This document shows, piece after piece, positions 41,685-51,543 of a stretch of 59,906 bases of DNA. How positions within the stretch are numbered: the stretch's first letter is position 1; the number at the start of each line of letters is the position of its first letter. Where the stretch lies: the NCBI RefSeq assembly GCF_026169115.1, contig NZ_JAPFEA010000005.1, forward strand, positions 1-59,906. The letters are read 5' to 3'. A program made the position numbers and the translations under genes. Under the pieces are notes generated by a model, which made no database searches, had not been told where the DNA came from, and was given only the letters and a program-made list of their open reading frames with translations. Origin of the DNA: Intestinimonas sp. (GTDB lineage: Bacteria; Bacillota; Clostridia; Oscillospirales; Oscillospiraceae).

Positions 41685-42655
41685 CCCTTACCCTGCGGCT
41701 TACTGCCCTGCTCCTGGGGTTCTGCCTGGACCTCCTCCTGGGCGACCCACACTGGATGCCCCATCCGGTGCGGGCCATGGGCGCCCTCATCGCCGGGCTG
41801 GAGCGTCCCCTGCGGGCGGTTTTCCCCAAGAGTCCCAAGGGAGAACAGGCCGCCGGCGTCGCGCTGGTGCTCCTGACGGCGGGACTCTCCACCGGTACGG
41901 CGGCTACCCTGCTGTGGCTGTGCGTCCGCATCCATCCCATTCTGGGCTTTGCTGCGGAGACCGTGCTGTGCTATCAGCTCCTGGCGGCCCGCTCCCTCCG
42001 GGATGAGAGCGTGAAGGTCTACAAGGCCCTCCGGGACGGTACTCTGGACGACGCCCGGAAGGCGGTGGCCATGATCGTGGGTCGGGACACCGACCAGCTG
42101 GACGAGACCGGGGTATCCAAGGCGGCGGTGGAGACGGTGGCGGAGAACGCCTCTGACGGCGTCATCGCCCCGCTTCTGTTTCTGGCCATCGGGGGAGCTC
42201 CCCTGGGGGTCCTCTACAAGTCCATCAACACCATGGATTCCATGGTGGGATATAAAAATGACCGCTATCTCTACTTTGGCCGGGCGGCGGCCCTGCTGGA
42301 CGACCTGGTGAACTTCATTCCCGCCCGGCTGGCCGGGGTCCTGCTGTGCCTGGCGGCCCGGCCCGCCGGCTTTGACGGGCCCAACGCCTGGAAGATCTTC
42401 CGGCGGGACCGGAAGAACCACAAAAGCCCCAACTCGGCCCACACCGAGGCGGCGGCGGCGGGGGCCATGGACATCCAGCTGGCGGGGAGCAGCTACTACT
42501 TTGGCAAGCTGGTGGAGAAACCCACCATCGGCGACCCGCTGCGCCCGGTGGAGCCGGCGGACATCCTGCGGTGCAACCGGCTCATGTATGCCGGGACCTT
42601 CCTGGCCATGCTGCTCTTCTGCGGGCTGCCCCTGGTGCTGAGCCTGGCGCTGTGA
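41681..42655 (+). CDS. cbiB: Adenosylcobinamide-phosphate synthase
   Basis: Membrane protein that attaches aminopropanol (phosphate) to adenosylcobyric acid. The 324 residues have about five spans. Marks are LLLGDPHWMPHPVRAMG, MIVGRDTDQLDETGVSKAA, VETVAENASDGVIAPL and NSAHTEAAAAGAMDIQLAG. Its ATG overlaps the cobC stop (ATGA). Confidence 0.95.
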   Translation: MTLTLRLTALLLGFCLDLLLGDPHWMPHPVRAMGALIAGLERPLRAVFPKSPKGEQAAGVALVLLTAGLSTGTAATLLWLCVRIHPILGFAAETVLCYQLLAARSLRDESVKVYKALRDGTLDDARKAVAMIVGRDTDQLDETGVSKAAVETVAENASDGVIAPLLFLAIGGAPLGVLYKSINTMDSMVGYKNDRYLYFGRAAALLDDLVNFIPARLAGVLLCLAARPAGFDGPNAWKIFRRDRKNHKSPNSAHTEAAAAGAMDIQLAGSSYYFGKLVEKPTIGDPLRPVEPADILRCNRLMYAGTFLAMLLFCGLPLVLSLAL

Positions 42656-42680
42656 TCCCCAGGAAAAGGAGGAGGACCAT

Positions 42681-43739
42681 TTGAAAACGTATACCCATGG
42701 CGGCGACCTTGTGGGCGCCCGTGCAGTGTGGCAGGGGGAGCTGCTGGACTTTTCCGCCAACCTCAACCCCCTGGGCATGCCGGAGTCGGTGCGGAGGGCG
42801 GCGGCGGAGGCGGTTCGGGAGGCCGTCCACTACCCCGATTCACTGTGCCGGGAACTGAGCGCCGCCATCGCCCGGCGTGATGGCGTGACGCCGGAACAGG
42901 TCCTCTGCGGCAACGGCGCTGCCGACCTGATTTTCCGTCTGGCATTTTCCCAGCGTCCCCGCCGGGCGCTGGTCACCGCGCCCACCTTTTCCGAGTACCA
43001 GGATGCGGTGCAGGCCGCCGGCGGCGAGGTGGTCTACCACCGCCTGTCGCCGGAAAACCAGTTTGACCTCACCGAGGACGTGCTAGATGACCTGGATGAG
43101 GGGGTGGACATGGCCTTTTTTTGCACCCCCAACAACCCCACGGGACGCATCATCGACCCGACGCTCATGGAAGGCATCCTGTCCCGCTGCCGGGAGAAGA
43201 AGATCCGGGTGGTGGTGGACGAGTGCTTTCTCTCCCTGGCCGACCCAGGGGAGGGGGCCGGTTTTGCCGGAAAGCTGGCGGAGTTTCCAAACCTGTTGCT
43301 GCTGCGGGCCTTTACCAAGAGCTACGCCATGCCCGGCTTGCGGCTGGGCTACTGCCTGAGCGGAGATGAGACCTTGATGGACCAGCTCTCCTGCTGCGCC
43401 CAGCCCTGGAGCGTCTCCGGGCCCGCCCAGGCGGCGGGACTGGCCGCTCTGCGGGAGCCCCTTCACCCCGTCCTGGCCCGGGAGCTCATCGCCGTGGAGC
43501 GGGCCTGGCTCACCGGGCAGCTCCGGGACATGGGCCTGCGGCCCTTCCCCAGCCTGGCAAATTACATCCTTTTCCAGGCTCCGGGGCGGGGCGACCTGAA
43601 GGCGCGGCTTCTGGAGCGGGGGGCCCTCATCCGCTCCTGCACCAACTATGTGGGGCTGGGCGAGGACTATTACCGGGTGGCGGTGCGGCTGCGCCCGGAG
43701 AACGAACGACTTGTGAAAGTCATGCGGGAGGTGCTGTAA
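42681..43739 (+). CDS. cobD: L-threonine-O-3-phosphate decarboxylase
   Basis: PLP enzyme that supplies aminopropanol phosphate for the nucleotide loop. It belongs to the HisC-like fold. The N-terminus THGGDLVGARAVWQGELLDF and DFSANLNPLGMPESV are CobD marks, and the PLP lysine is in RAFTKSYAMPGLRLGY. The product is 352 residues. The TTG start follows AAAGGAGGAGG. Its neighbours cbiB and cbiP use or precede its product. The threonine kinase PduX is not seen here. Confidence 0.93.
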   Translation: MKTYTHGGDLVGARAVWQGELLDFSANLNPLGMPESVRRAAAEAVREAVHYPDSLCRELSAAIARRDGVTPEQVLCGNGAADLIFRLAFSQRPRRALVTAPTFSEYQDAVQAAGGEVVYHRLSPENQFDLTEDVLDDLDEGVDMAFFCTPNNPTGRIIDPTLMEGILSRCREKKIRVVVDECFLSLADPGEGAGFAGKLAEFPNLLLLRAFTKSYAMPGLRLGYCLSGDETLMDQLSCCAQPWSVSGPAQAAGLAALREPLHPVLARELIAVERAWLTGQLRDMGLRPFPSLANYILFQAPGRGDLKARLLERGALIRSCTNYVGLGEDYYRVAVRLRPENERLVKVMREVL

Positions 43740-45242
43740 GTGACCAAGGCCATTATGATCCAGGGCACCGCCTCCAACGCGGGCAAAAGTCTGCTGGCGG
43801 CGGGGCTGTGCCGGGTCTTCCGGCAGGACGGGCTGAAGGTGGCCCCCTTCAAGTCCCAGAATATGGCGCTCAATTCCTTTATCACCGCCGACGGCTTCGA
43901 GATGGGCCGGGCCCAGGTGGTCCAGGCCGGCTGCGCCGGGGTGGCCCCCGATGTGCGGATGAACCCCATCCTCTTAAAGCCCACCAACGACACCGGAAGT
44001 CAGGTCATCGTCAACGGCGTCCCCCGGGGCACCATGGGGGCGGTGGAGTACTTCCGCTACAAAAAGGCCCTCATCCCCGACATCATGGCGGCCTTTGAGG
44101 GGCTTTCGGCGGAGTATGACGTCATCGTCATCGAGGGGGCGGGGAGCCCGGCGGAGATCAACCTGAAGCAGGACGATTTCGTCAATATGGGTATGGCCAG
44201 GCTGGCGGGCGCTCCGGTGCTGCTGGCGGGCGACATCGACCGGGGCGGCGTCTTCGCCTCCCTTTACGGCACGGTAAAGCTGCTGGAGCCCGAGGAGCAG
44301 GCCAGGATCAAGGGCCTCATCATCAACAAGTTCCGGGGCGACGTGGAGATCCTCCGCCCCGGCCTTGCCACCCTGGAGGAGCTCACCGGCAAGCCGGTGC
44401 TGGGAGTGGTGCCCATGCTGGACGTGGACATCGACGATGAGGACTCTCTCTCCACCAGGCTCACCGGCGGGGACCGGGTGGGACGACTGGACATCGCTGT
44501 CATCCGTCTGCCCCGGCTCTCCAACTTCACCGACTTCAATCCCCTGGAGCGGATGGAGGGAGTGACGGTGCGGTATGTCTCCGCCCCCGGCGAGCTGGGC
44601 CGCCCCGACCTCATCATCCTGCCCGGCACCAAGAGCACCATGGACGACCTCAAATGGATGCGTCAGAACGGCCTGGAGGCCCTGGTGCTCAAGCACGCCG
44701 CCCGTGGCGGCGCGGTGCTGGGCATCTGCGGCGGCTACCAGATGCTGGGGCGGACCCTCTCCGACCCCGACGGAGTGGAGGGGGGCGGCTCCATGGCGGG
44801 TATGGGGCTGCTGCCCACCGAGACCGTCTTCCTGGGCGAGAAGACGCGAACCCGGGTCAGCGGCGCGTTCCGGCGCGGCGAAGGGCTCTTCGCAGAACTC
44901 AATGATGTGCCCTTCCAGGGCTATGAGATCCATATGGGGGAGACCACCTATCTGGAGGACGCCGCCCCCCTCTCCCGGCTTACCTGCCTGGACGGGGCCG
45001 AGAAGCCGGACGGCGCCGCCCGGGGGAACGTGTGGGGCAGCTACGTCCACGGGATTTTCGACTCCGGGGCCTTTGCCCAGGGGCTGGTCAATGTTCTGTT
45101 GTCGGCCAAGGGGCTCACCCCGGACGCTGCGGCGGTGGACTGGGCGACCTATCAGGAGGAGCAGTACGACAAGCTGGCCGCGGGCGTCCGGGCCAGCCTG
45201 GATATGGACCGGGTGTACCGGATCTTGAATGGCGAGGAATGA
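43740..45242 (+). CDS. cbiP: Cobyric acid synthase
   Basis: Glutamine-dependent amidation of four side chains of adenosylcobyrinate diamide. The protein has 500 residues. ATP loop: [36 protein letters not shown] follows. The glutaminase domain has nucleophile Cys in [11 protein letters not shown] and His in [14 protein letters not shown] 43740 starts directly after the cobD stop. Confidence 0.96.
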   Translation: MTKAIMIQGTASNAGKSLLAAGLCRVFRQDGLKVAPFKSQNMALNSFITADGFEMGRAQVVQAGCAGVAPDVRMNPILLKPTNDTGSQVIVNGVPRGTMGAVEYFRYKKALIPDIMAAFEGLSAEYDVIVIEGAGSPAEINLKQDDFVNMGMARLAGAPVLLAGDIDRGGVFASLYGTVKLLEPEEQARIKGLIINKFRGDVEILRPGLATLEELTGKPVLGVVPMLDVDIDDEDSLSTRLTGGDRVGRLDIAVIRLPRLSNFTDFNPLERMEGVTVRYVSAPGELGRPDLIILPGTKSTMDDLKWMRQNGLEALVLKHAARGGAVLGICGGYQMLGRTLSDPDGVEGGGSMAGMGLLPTETVFLGEKTRTRVSGAFRRGEGLFAELNDVPFQGYEIHMGETTYLEDAAPLSRLTCLDGAEKPDGAARGNVWGSYVHGIFDSGAFAQGLVNVLLSAKGLTPDAAAVDWATYQEEQYDKLAAGVRASLDMDRVYRILNGEE

Positions 45243-45246
45243 GCAT

Positions 45247-45891
45247 ATGAAAGTAGAGTTGCAGCGGGTGGCCCCGGCGGAGATCGAGGCCCGGAGCATG
45301 GAGATCATCCAGTCGGAGCTGGGGGACCGGACCTTCCCGGCGGAGGTGCTGCCGGTGGTGAAGCGGGTCATCCACACCACGGCGGATTTTGACTACGCCG
45401 ACAATCTGGTGTTCTCTCCCGGCGCGGTGGAGCGGGGGATCGCCGCCATAAAGGCGGGCTGCACCATCGTCACCGATACCCAGATGGCCCGGTCTGGCAT
45501 CAACAAGCGGGTGCTGGAGAAGTTCGGCGGGGAGGCGGTGTGCTTCATGTCCGACCCTGACGTGGCCGCCGAGGCCAAGGACCGGGGCGTCACCCGGGCG
45601 GCGGTCTCCATGGAGCGGGCCGCCGGGCTGGAAGGCGCCCTCATCCTGGCCCTGGGCAACGCCCCCACCGCCCTGGTCCGGGCCTGCGAGCTGCTGGAGG
45701 AGGGGGCCATGAAGCCCGCCCTCATCATCGGCGCCCCGGTGGGCTTTGTGAACGTGGTGGAGAGCAAGGAGCTCCTTCTTACGGAGGATGTGCCCTACAT
45801 CGTGGCCCGTGGGCGGAAGGGCGGCAGCAACGTGGCCGCCGCCATCTGCAACGCCATGCTGTACCTGGCCTCCGGCAACGTCCGGGAGTGA
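45247..45891 (+). CDS. cbiC: Cobalt-precorrin-8 methylmutase
   Basis: Moves the C11 methyl group to C12 to form cobyrinate. It has 214 residues, with catalytic His in VKRVIHTTADFDYADNLVF and the family segments IVTDTQMARSGINKR and IIGAPVGFVNVVESKELL. ATG 45247 lies eight bases after GAGGA; ATG 45229 is in frame but has no ribosome binding site and would overlap cbiP. Confidence 0.95.
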   Translation: MKVELQRVAPAEIEARSMEIIQSELGDRTFPAEVLPVVKRVIHTTADFDYADNLVFSPGAVERGIAAIKAGCTIVTDTQMARSGINKRVLEKFGGEAVCFMSDPDVAAEAKDRGVTRAAVSMERAAGLEGALILALGNAPTALVRACELLEEGAMKPALIIGAPVGFVNVVESKELLLTEDVPYIVARGRKGGSNVAAAICNAMLYLASGNVRE

Positions 45892-45905
45892 GGAGGGGAG
45901 AAGCC

Positions 45906-46694
45906 ATGCCTGAAAAAGCAGTTTTGGTGGTTTCCTTCGGCACCACCCATCTGGATACGCTGGAAAAGACCATCCAGCCCATTGAGTGGGACATCGCCGG
46001 CCAGATGCCCGGACGGGTCCAGCGGCGGGCCTTTACCAGCGGCATGATCCTGCGCCGGCTGTCGGAGCGGGGCCTGGATATCGACGATGTCCCCAAAGCC
46101 CTGGAGCGGCTGGCGGAGGAGGGCTGCACCGACGTGGTGCTCCAGCCCACCCACATCATGAACGGGGATGAGTTCGACAAGCTCTGTGCCCAGGCCGAGC
46201 CCTGGCGGGCGCGGTTTGACCGCATGGCCCTTGGCCGCCCCCTCCTTACCACCCTGGAGGACTACCGGGCGCTCTCCGCCGCCCTCACGGAGCTCCTGCC
46301 CGAGGCGGAGGCGGGGACCGCCCATGTCTTCATGGGCCACGGGACGGAGCACTATGCCAACGCCGCCTACTGCCAGCTGGAGTATATGCTCCACGACGGG
46401 GGCCGGACCGACGTGCTGCTGGGCACGGTGGAGGGCTATCCCGGCCTGGAGGAGGTCCTCCGCCGGCTGGATGAGCGGCAGGCGGTGAAAAACGTGGTTC
46501 TCTACCCCCTGATGGTGGTGGCCGGGGACCATGCCAAAAACGACCTGGCCGGTGACGAGCCGGAGAGCTGGAGGAGCCAGCTGACGGAACGGGGCTACCA
46601 GGTGTCCTGTTCCCTCCGGGGCCTGGGGGAATACCCCCAGATCCGGGCCCTCTTTGTCCGCCATGCCCTGGCGGCGGCAGAAGAAAACGGTTGA
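45906..46694 (+). CDS. cbiK: Sirohydrochlorin cobaltochelatase (anaerobic, CbiK)
   Basis: Inserts Co2+ into sirohydrochlorin, the entry step of the anaerobic pathway. It has 262 residues. AVLVVSFGTTHLDTLEKTI opens the protein. The metal-site histidines are in FMGHGTEHYANAAYCQLE and PLMVVAGDHAKNDLAGDE. There is no signal peptide. GGAGGGG precedes ATG 45906. It ends just before the second riboswitch. Confidence 0.94.
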   Translation: MPEKAVLVVSFGTTHLDTLEKTIQPIEWDIAGQMPGRVQRRAFTSGMILRRLSERGLDIDDVPKALERLAEEGCTDVVLQPTHIMNGDEFDKLCAQAEPWRARFDRMALGRPLLTTLEDYRALSAALTELLPEAEAGTAHVFMGHGTEHYANAAYCQLEYMLHDGGRTDVLLGTVEGYPGLEEVLRRLDERQAVKNVVLYPLMVVAGDHAKNDLAGDEPESWRSQLTERGYQVSCSLRGLGEYPQIRALFVRHALAAAEENG

Positions 46695-46714
46695 GTCCGG
46701 GCCTGTGCCCGTTC

Positions 46715-46890
46715 TCAGATAGATCAGGGTGTCCCACGGGACCTAACAGGGAAGCTGGGTGAAAATCCCGCGCAGTCCCGCTGCCGTAAGAGGGGAGCGT
46801 CCGCGCAAGCACGCCACTGGAGCTGAGAAAGGAGGTCCGGGAAGGCGCGCGGAGGCCATGAGCCTTGAGCCGGAAGACCTGCCCTGACAG
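46715..46890 (+). ncRNA. Second cobalamin riboswitch, upstream of cbiM
   Basis: Core elements are present: CAGGGAAGCTGGGTGAAAAT, CCCGCGCAGTCCCGCTGCCG, a GCCACTGG segment, and the B12 box GAGCCGGAAGACCTGCC (46867-46883). I see no clear promoter between cbiK and it, and no T-tailed terminator after it. CCCTG (46882-46886) can pair with CAGGG (46909-46913), directly next to the cbiM ribosome binding site AAGGAG (46916-46921), so translational control is likely. Confidence 0.92.
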
Positions 46891-46928
46891 AGTCCAACCT
46901 GCGAGTGACAGGGAAAAGGAGAAAGTAT

Positions 46929-47645
46929 ATGAAACAAAACAGACACAACCATGTCCGGCTCCCGGCGGCCATCCTGGCCGTGCTGGGGCTGAGCACCGTC
47001 AGCGCCTCGGCCATGCACATCGCCGAGGGCTATCTGCCCAAGGTCTGGGCCTTTGGCTGGATGGCCGTGTGCATCCCCTTTGTGGCAGCCGGCTTCCTGT
47101 CCATCCGGAAAAAGGTGGAGCGCAGCCCCAAGGCCAAGGTCCTCCTGGCCATGTGCGGGGCCTTCGCCTTCGTCCTATCGGCCCTGAAGCTCCCGTCGAT
47201 CAGCGGTTCCTGCTCCCACCCCACCGGCGTGGGCCTGGGCGCCATCCTCTTCGGGCCCACCGCCACCACGGTTCTGGGGCTCATTGTGCTGCTGTTCCAG
47301 GCCTTGCTCCTGGCCCACGGCGGTCTCACCACCCTGGGCGCCAACCTCTTCTCCATGGCCATCGTGGGCCCTCTGGTCTCCTGGGGGGTCTACCGGGGGC
47401 TGAAGAAGGCGGGGGCCAAGCCGGCGGTGGCCGTGTTCTGCGCCGCCGCCCTGGGCGACCTGCTGACCTATGTGACCACCTCCTTCCAGCTGGGCGTGGT
47501 CTATGGAAACATCACGGAGTATCTGACCATCTTCGCCGTGACCCAGATCCCCCTGGCCATTGCCGAGGGTCTGCTCACCGTGGTGGTCTTCAATGTGCTG
47601 GAGAAGTATTCCGCCGCCGAGCTCCGCGAGCTCTCCGTGCTGTAA
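46929..47645 (+). CDS. cbiM: Cobalt ECF transporter S component CbiM
   Basis: Substrate-binding membrane subunit of the cobalt transporter, 238 residues. A signal-like N-terminal span ends [16 protein letters not shown], where Met-His next to the new N-terminus forms the metal site in this family. Further spans and [18 protein letters not shown] and [19 protein letters not shown] are CbiM signatures. ATG 46929 lies eight bases after AAGGAG. Regulated by the riboswitch just upstream. Confidence 0.95.
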   Translation: MKQNRHNHVRLPAAILAVLGLSTVSASAMHIAEGYLPKVWAFGWMAVCIPFVAAGFLSIRKKVERSPKAKVLLAMCGAFAFVLSALKLPSISGSCSHPTGVGLGAILFGPTATTVLGLIVLLFQALLLAHGGLTTLGANLFSMAIVGPLVSWGVYRGLKKAGAKPAVAVFCAAALGDLLTYVTTSFQLGVVYGNITEYLTIFAVTQIPLAIAEGLLTVVVFNVLEKYSAAELRELSVL

Positions 47646-47658
47646 GGGAGGGACAGAC

Positions 47659-47952
47659 ATGAAGGTATGGCAGAAAAACCTGATTCTCATTGCTCTTGTG
47701 GTCCTGTTGGCGGCCTTCCCGCTGTGGTACTGCCGGGATGCCGAGTTCGGCGGCGCGGACGGTATGGCGGGGGAGCTCATCGAGGAGACCAACCCGGACT
47801 ATGAGCCCTGGTTCCAGCCGATTTTTGAGCCGGCCAGCGGCGAGGTGGAATCCCTTCTCTTTGCCCTCCAGGCGGCCATCGGCTCCGGCGTCGTCTGCTT
47901 CGTGCTGGGCAGGCTGACCGCCAAAAAGCCGGAGGGAGAGAAGAAGGTGTGA
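47659..47952 (+). CDS. cbiN: Cobalt ECF transporter accessory protein CbiN
   Basis: Small protein of 97 residues with two membrane spans (about 6-22 and 66-85) around an extracellular loop containing FGGADGMAGELIEETNPDY and EPWFQPIFEP, both CbiN hallmarks. It supports metal loading of CbiM. GGGAGGG precedes the ATG. It overlaps the possible GTG start of cbiQ. Confidence 0.94.
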   Translation: MKVWQKNLILIALVVLLAAFPLWYCRDAEFGGADGMAGELIEETNPDYEPWFQPIFEPASGEVESLLFALQAAIGSGVVCFVLGRLTAKKPEGEKKV

Positions 47953-47954
47953 CC

Positions 47955-48737
47955 ATGGGGACGGACCGGTATGCCTATCTCTCCCGCCTGAGGCGGGTGG
48001 ACCCGGTGGCCAAGGTGTGGACCGCCCTGGCGGTGCTGCTGCTGTGTCTTTTCAGTGAGAGCATCGCCGTGGGACTGGTGACGCTGGTGGTCATGGGTGT
48101 CCTCAATATGGCCCTGGGCGGGCAGCGGCCCGGGACCGTCCTCCACTTTATGAAGGTGCCTCTGGCCTTCCTGGTCATCGGCTGCCTCACCATCGTCCTC
48201 CGTCCGCTGGGGGCGGAGGAGCCGGCGCTGTGGGCGGTCTGGCTCTTCGGGCGGTTCCGCTGGGGGATCTCCGGGGCGTATCTGCGCATGGGCCTGATGG
48301 TCTTCTGCAAGGCCATGGGGGCCATCTCGGCCATGTATTTCCTGGCCCTCAATACGCCCATGACCGACCTCGTCCTGGCCCTGGAGCGGCTCCACGTCCC
48401 CAAGCTGCTGGTGGAGCTCATGGAGCTCATCTATCGTTTTATTTTTGTCCTGATGGACGCCGCCGGGCGTATCCGGGTGGCCCAGGAGTCCCGGCTGGGA
48501 TACGGCAGCTTCCGCAAGAGTCTGGACCATATGGGGGATCTGGTCTCCCTGGTCTTTCTCCGGGCCTGGCGGAAGGGGGACAAGGTCTACACTGCCCTGG
48601 AATCCCGGGGCTATGACGGCAGTCTCACCACCCTGTCCGCCGCCTACACCGGCGGCGCTCGGGTGTATGCCTGGGGTGCGGCGGCCATTGCCCTCCAGGC
48701 GGCGGCCCTGCTGGTGGAAAGGAGGCTCCTTACATGA
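47955..48737 (+). CDS. cbiQ: Cobalt ECF transporter T component CbiQ
   Basis: Transmembrane coupling subunit of 260 residues linking CbiM to the ATPase. RRVDPVAKVWTALAVLLLC begins the membrane domain. Coupling-helix motifs appear as AAGRIRVAQESRLGYGS and RAWRKGDKVYTALESRGYDG. ATG 47955 is about seven bases after GAAGAAGG; GTG 47949 is the alternative. The stop overlaps cbiO as ATGA. Confidence 0.93.
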   Translation: MGTDRYAYLSRLRRVDPVAKVWTALAVLLLCLFSESIAVGLVTLVVMGVLNMALGGQRPGTVLHFMKVPLAFLVIGCLTIVLRPLGAEEPALWAVWLFGRFRWGISGAYLRMGLMVFCKAMGAISAMYFLALNTPMTDLVLALERLHVPKLLVELMELIYRFIFVLMDAAGRIRVAQESRLGYGSFRKSLDHMGDLVSLVFLRAWRKGDKVYTALESRGYDGSLTTLSAAYTGGARVYAWGAAAIALQAAALLVERRLLT

Positions 48738-49579
48738 GCTATGCCATAGAGACCCAGGATCTCTACTATACCTATGAGGACGGGACGGTGGCCCTGGACC
48801 ACATCTCTCTGCGGGCCGGGGCGGGGAAGATCACCGGTATTCTAGGGGCCAATGGGGCGGGGAAATCCACATTGTTCCTCAACCTCAACGGCGTCCTCAC
48901 CCCCAAAGAGGGAACGGTGATGGTGAAGGGGAAGCCCGCGGTCTATGACCGCAAGGGCATCCGGGAGATCCGCCGCCAGGTGGGTATCGTCTTCCAGGAC
49001 CCGGACGATCAGCTCTTCTCTGCCGACGTCTACCGGGACATCTCCTTCGGCGGGATGAACCTGGGCCTGCCCGAGGAGGAGGTCCGCCGCCGGGTGGAGG
49101 CGGCCATGGAGCGCACCGGCGTGAGCGCCCTGCGGGACAAGCCCACCCACGCCCTTTCCTTCGGACAGAAAAAGCGGGTGGCCATCGCCGGCGTGCTGGT
49201 GATGGAGCCCGACGTGATGATTTTGGATGAGCCCACCGCCGGTCTGGACCCCCAGGGAGTCAGCGACATCATGCACCTGCTGGCGGAGCTGCGGGACGGC
49301 CTGGGCATGACCATCCTCATCGCCACCCACGATATGGACATCGTCCCCCTCTACTGCGATTATGCCTACCTCCTCAGCGGGGGCAGGGTGATCCTGGAGG
49401 GGGCGCCGGAGGAGCTCTTCTCCCAGCCGGAGGAGCTGCGGAAAAACCACCTGCGTCTGCCGCGGATCGCCCATCTCATGGAGATCCTGCGGGAGCAGGA
49501 CGGGCTGGACACCACCCCCACCGCCGCCACCATCAGCGCGGCCCGGCGGGAGATCAATCGACTGTTACAGGAGAAGTGA
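48734..49579 (+). CDS. cbiO: Cobalt ECF transporter ATPase CbiO
   Basis: Energy-coupling ABC ATPase of 281 residues. Walker A is LGANGAGKSTLFLNLNG, the Q-loop is FQDPDDQLFSADV, the signature is LSFGQKKRVAIAGVL (an F in place of the first G, as usual in CbiO), and Walker B is MILDEPTAGLDPQG. It completes a cbiMNQO cassette. Confidence 0.96.
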   Translation: MSYAIETQDLYYTYEDGTVALDHISLRAGAGKITGILGANGAGKSTLFLNLNGVLTPKEGTVMVKGKPAVYDRKGIREIRRQVGIVFQDPDDQLFSADVYRDISFGGMNLGLPEEEVRRRVEAAMERTGVSALRDKPTHALSFGQKKRVAIAGVLVMEPDVMILDEPTAGLDPQGVSDIMHLLAELRDGLGMTILIATHDMDIVPLYCDYAYLLSGGRVILEGAPEELFSQPEELRKNHLRLPRIAHLMEILREQDGLDTTPTAATISAARREINRLLQEK

Positions 49580-49583
49580 GAAT

Positions 49584-50264
49584 ATGGAGCGAGGAAAGCT
49601 GTACGGCGTGGGCGTGGGCCCCGGAGACCCGGAGCTGGTGACCAAAAAGGCGGAGCGCATCCTGCGGGAGGCCGACATTGTGGCGGTGCCCGACAAGGGG
49701 GTAGGGGAGAAGACTGCCCTCCATATCGTGTCCGACATCGTGGCAGGGAAGGAGCTGCTCTACTGTCCCACCCCCATGGTGCGGGACCGGACGGTGCTGG
49801 AGAGCTGCTATGAGCAGATCGCCGGGGAGATCTGCGCCCGGCTGGACGAAGGGAAAAATGTGGCCTTCATCACCCTGGGGGACCCCACGGTCTACTCCAC
49901 CTATATTTATGTCCACAAGAAGGTCCTCGCCCGGGGCTACGCCGCCGAGCTCATCCCTGGGGTGCCCTCCTTCTGTGCGGTGGCTGCGCGGCTCAACACC
50001 TCCCTGTGTGAGGGAGCGGAGCGGCTGCTGATTGTTCCGGCCTCCCACGATGCCGCAGACTGCCTGGACATCCGGGCCAACAAGGTCTTCATGAAGGCGG
50101 GAAAGGCCATCGGAGAGCTCCGGGAGCAGCTGGCGGAGCGGGATATGCTGGACGGGGCCGCGCTGGTGGCCAACTGCGGCATGGAGGGGGAGCTGGTCTG
50201 TCCCCATTTTGCCGATATGACCGACGGCGCCGGCTACTTCTCCATTGTTCTGGTCAAGGAATAA
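49584..50264 (+). CDS. cbiL: Cobalt-precorrin-2 (C20)-methyltransferase
   Basis: First methylation after cobalt insertion, at C20. The 226-residue protein starts KLYGVGVGPGDPELVTKKAERIL and has FITLGDPTVYSTYIYVHKK and ELIPGVPSFCAVAARLN, typical of CbiL/CobI. It is separated from the other cbi genes by the transporter cassette. The ATG is four bases after cbiO. Confidence 0.95.
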   Translation: MERGKLYGVGVGPGDPELVTKKAERILREADIVAVPDKGVGEKTALHIVSDIVAGKELLYCPTPMVRDRTVLESCYEQIAGEICARLDEGKNVAFITLGDPTVYSTYIYVHKKVLARGYAAELIPGVPSFCAVAARLNTSLCEGAERLLIVPASHDAADCLDIRANKVFMKAGKAIGELREQLAERDMLDGAALVANCGMEGELVCPHFADMTDGAGYFSIVLVKE

Positions 50265-50289
50265 GACCCATAAAAAGGAGGTGAGACCA

Positions 50290-51543
50290 ATGGTCATCAT
50301 GATGTCAGGGCTGGACCACAGTCTGGCCCCCATCGAGCTCCGGGAGCAGCTCTCCTTCACCAAGGCCCAGGTGGGGGCGCTGGTGGAGCGCATCCGGGCG
50401 GAGACGGAGGGGGTGCTGGGCTGCGTCCTCCTCTCCACCTGCAACCGGACCGAGCTCTACCTCTCCTGTGAGAAGGGGGCGGAGCTCCAGCCCGGGGAGG
50501 TGCTCTGCGCCGCCGTGGGCCTGAGCTATGCCCCCTTCGCCCGGGCCTTTGTCACCCGCCGGGGCAGCGATGCCGCCCGCCACCTCATGGAGGTCTCCGG
50601 CGGGCTCCAGTCCCAGATTTGGGGAGAGGACCAGATCCTCTCCCAGGTCAAGGGGGCCATTGCCATCGCACGGGAGGAGGGCGCTGCCGACCCGGTGCTG
50701 GAGACCCTCTTCCGCAATGCCGTGGCCGCCGGGAAGGAGGTCAAGACCAAGGTCCGTCTTACCGGCGTGGCCACCTCTGCCGCCGCCAGGGCGGTGGAGG
50801 TGCTGACGAGCCAGATGGGTTCCCTGGCGGGGAAGCGGGTGCTGGTCATCGGCAACGGGGAGATGGGGCGGTTGTCGGCCACCCTCCTCCGGGAGGCCGG
50901 CTGCGCCGTCACCGTCACCCTGCGGACCTACCGCCATGGGGAGACCGTGGTCCCCGCCGGCTGCGGCGTGGTGTCCTATGATGACCGCCTCTCCGCCATG
51001 GAAGGGGTGGATATTGTCCTCTCCGCCACCACCAGCCCACACTACACTGTGACGGCGGAGCAGGTGAGCCGCCTGGGCCGTCGTCCGTCCTATGTGGTGG
51101 ACCTGGCCATGCCCCGGGATGTGGACGCCGCCGTGGGGGAGCTGCCGGAGGTCAGGCTTTACAACGTGGATACCCTGGGGGCCGAGCGGCACCAGGGGGA
51201 GATCCCCGCCGAGGCCCTGGACATCCTGGACGATTATATGGGCCGGTTCTACGAGTGGAACAACTACCGCAAATGTCTGCCCGCCATTGAGGAGCTGAAA
51301 GCGGCCATCACCGAGCGGGTCCTCACCTACCCGGAGGTGGGGGAGGACCTGGATGCGGAGGAGCTCATCGAGCTGGCGGTGGGCCGGGCGGTGGACCTGC
51401 TCACTGGCGGGCTCAAGGAACACATCAGCCCGGAGGATCTGGAGCGGTGTGTGGGCAAGATCAGGGTCCACACCGCCGTCAAGAGCCGGGAGAGGGAGGG
51501 CAGTCATGACCGAAAACGCATCCCGTTTCCCGCTATTTGTTGA
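50290..51543 (+). CDS. hemA: Glutamyl-tRNA reductase
   Basis: First committed enzyme of the C5 route to tetrapyrroles, reducing glutamyl-tRNA to glutamate-1-semialdehyde. Catalytic Cys is in LLSTCNRTELYLS, and the NADPH fold has VLVIGNGEMGRLSA. It has 417 residues. ATG 50290 follows AAAAGGAGGTGAG. Its last twelve codons (to 51543) lie over the start of the next gene, a 38-base overlap. Placed here it serves cobalamin rather than proven haem synthesis. Confidence 0.94.
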   Translation: MVIMMSGLDHSLAPIELREQLSFTKAQVGALVERIRAETEGVLGCVLLSTCNRTELYLSCEKGAELQPGEVLCAAVGLSYAPFARAFVTRRGSDAARHLMEVSGGLQSQIWGEDQILSQVKGAIAIAREEGAADPVLETLFRNAVAAGKEVKTKVRLTGVATSAAARAVEVLTSQMGSLAGKRVLVIGNGEMGRLSATLLREAGCAVTVTLRTYRHGETVVPAGCGVVSYDDRLSAMEGVDIVLSATTSPHYTVTAEQVSRLGRRPSYVVDLAMPRDVDAAVGELPEVRLYNVDTLGAERHQGEIPAEALDILDDYMGRFYEWNNYRKCLPAIEELKAAITERVLTYPEVGEDLDAEELIELAVGRAVDLLTGGLKEHISPEDLERCVGKIRVHTAVKSREREGSHDRKRIPFPAIC

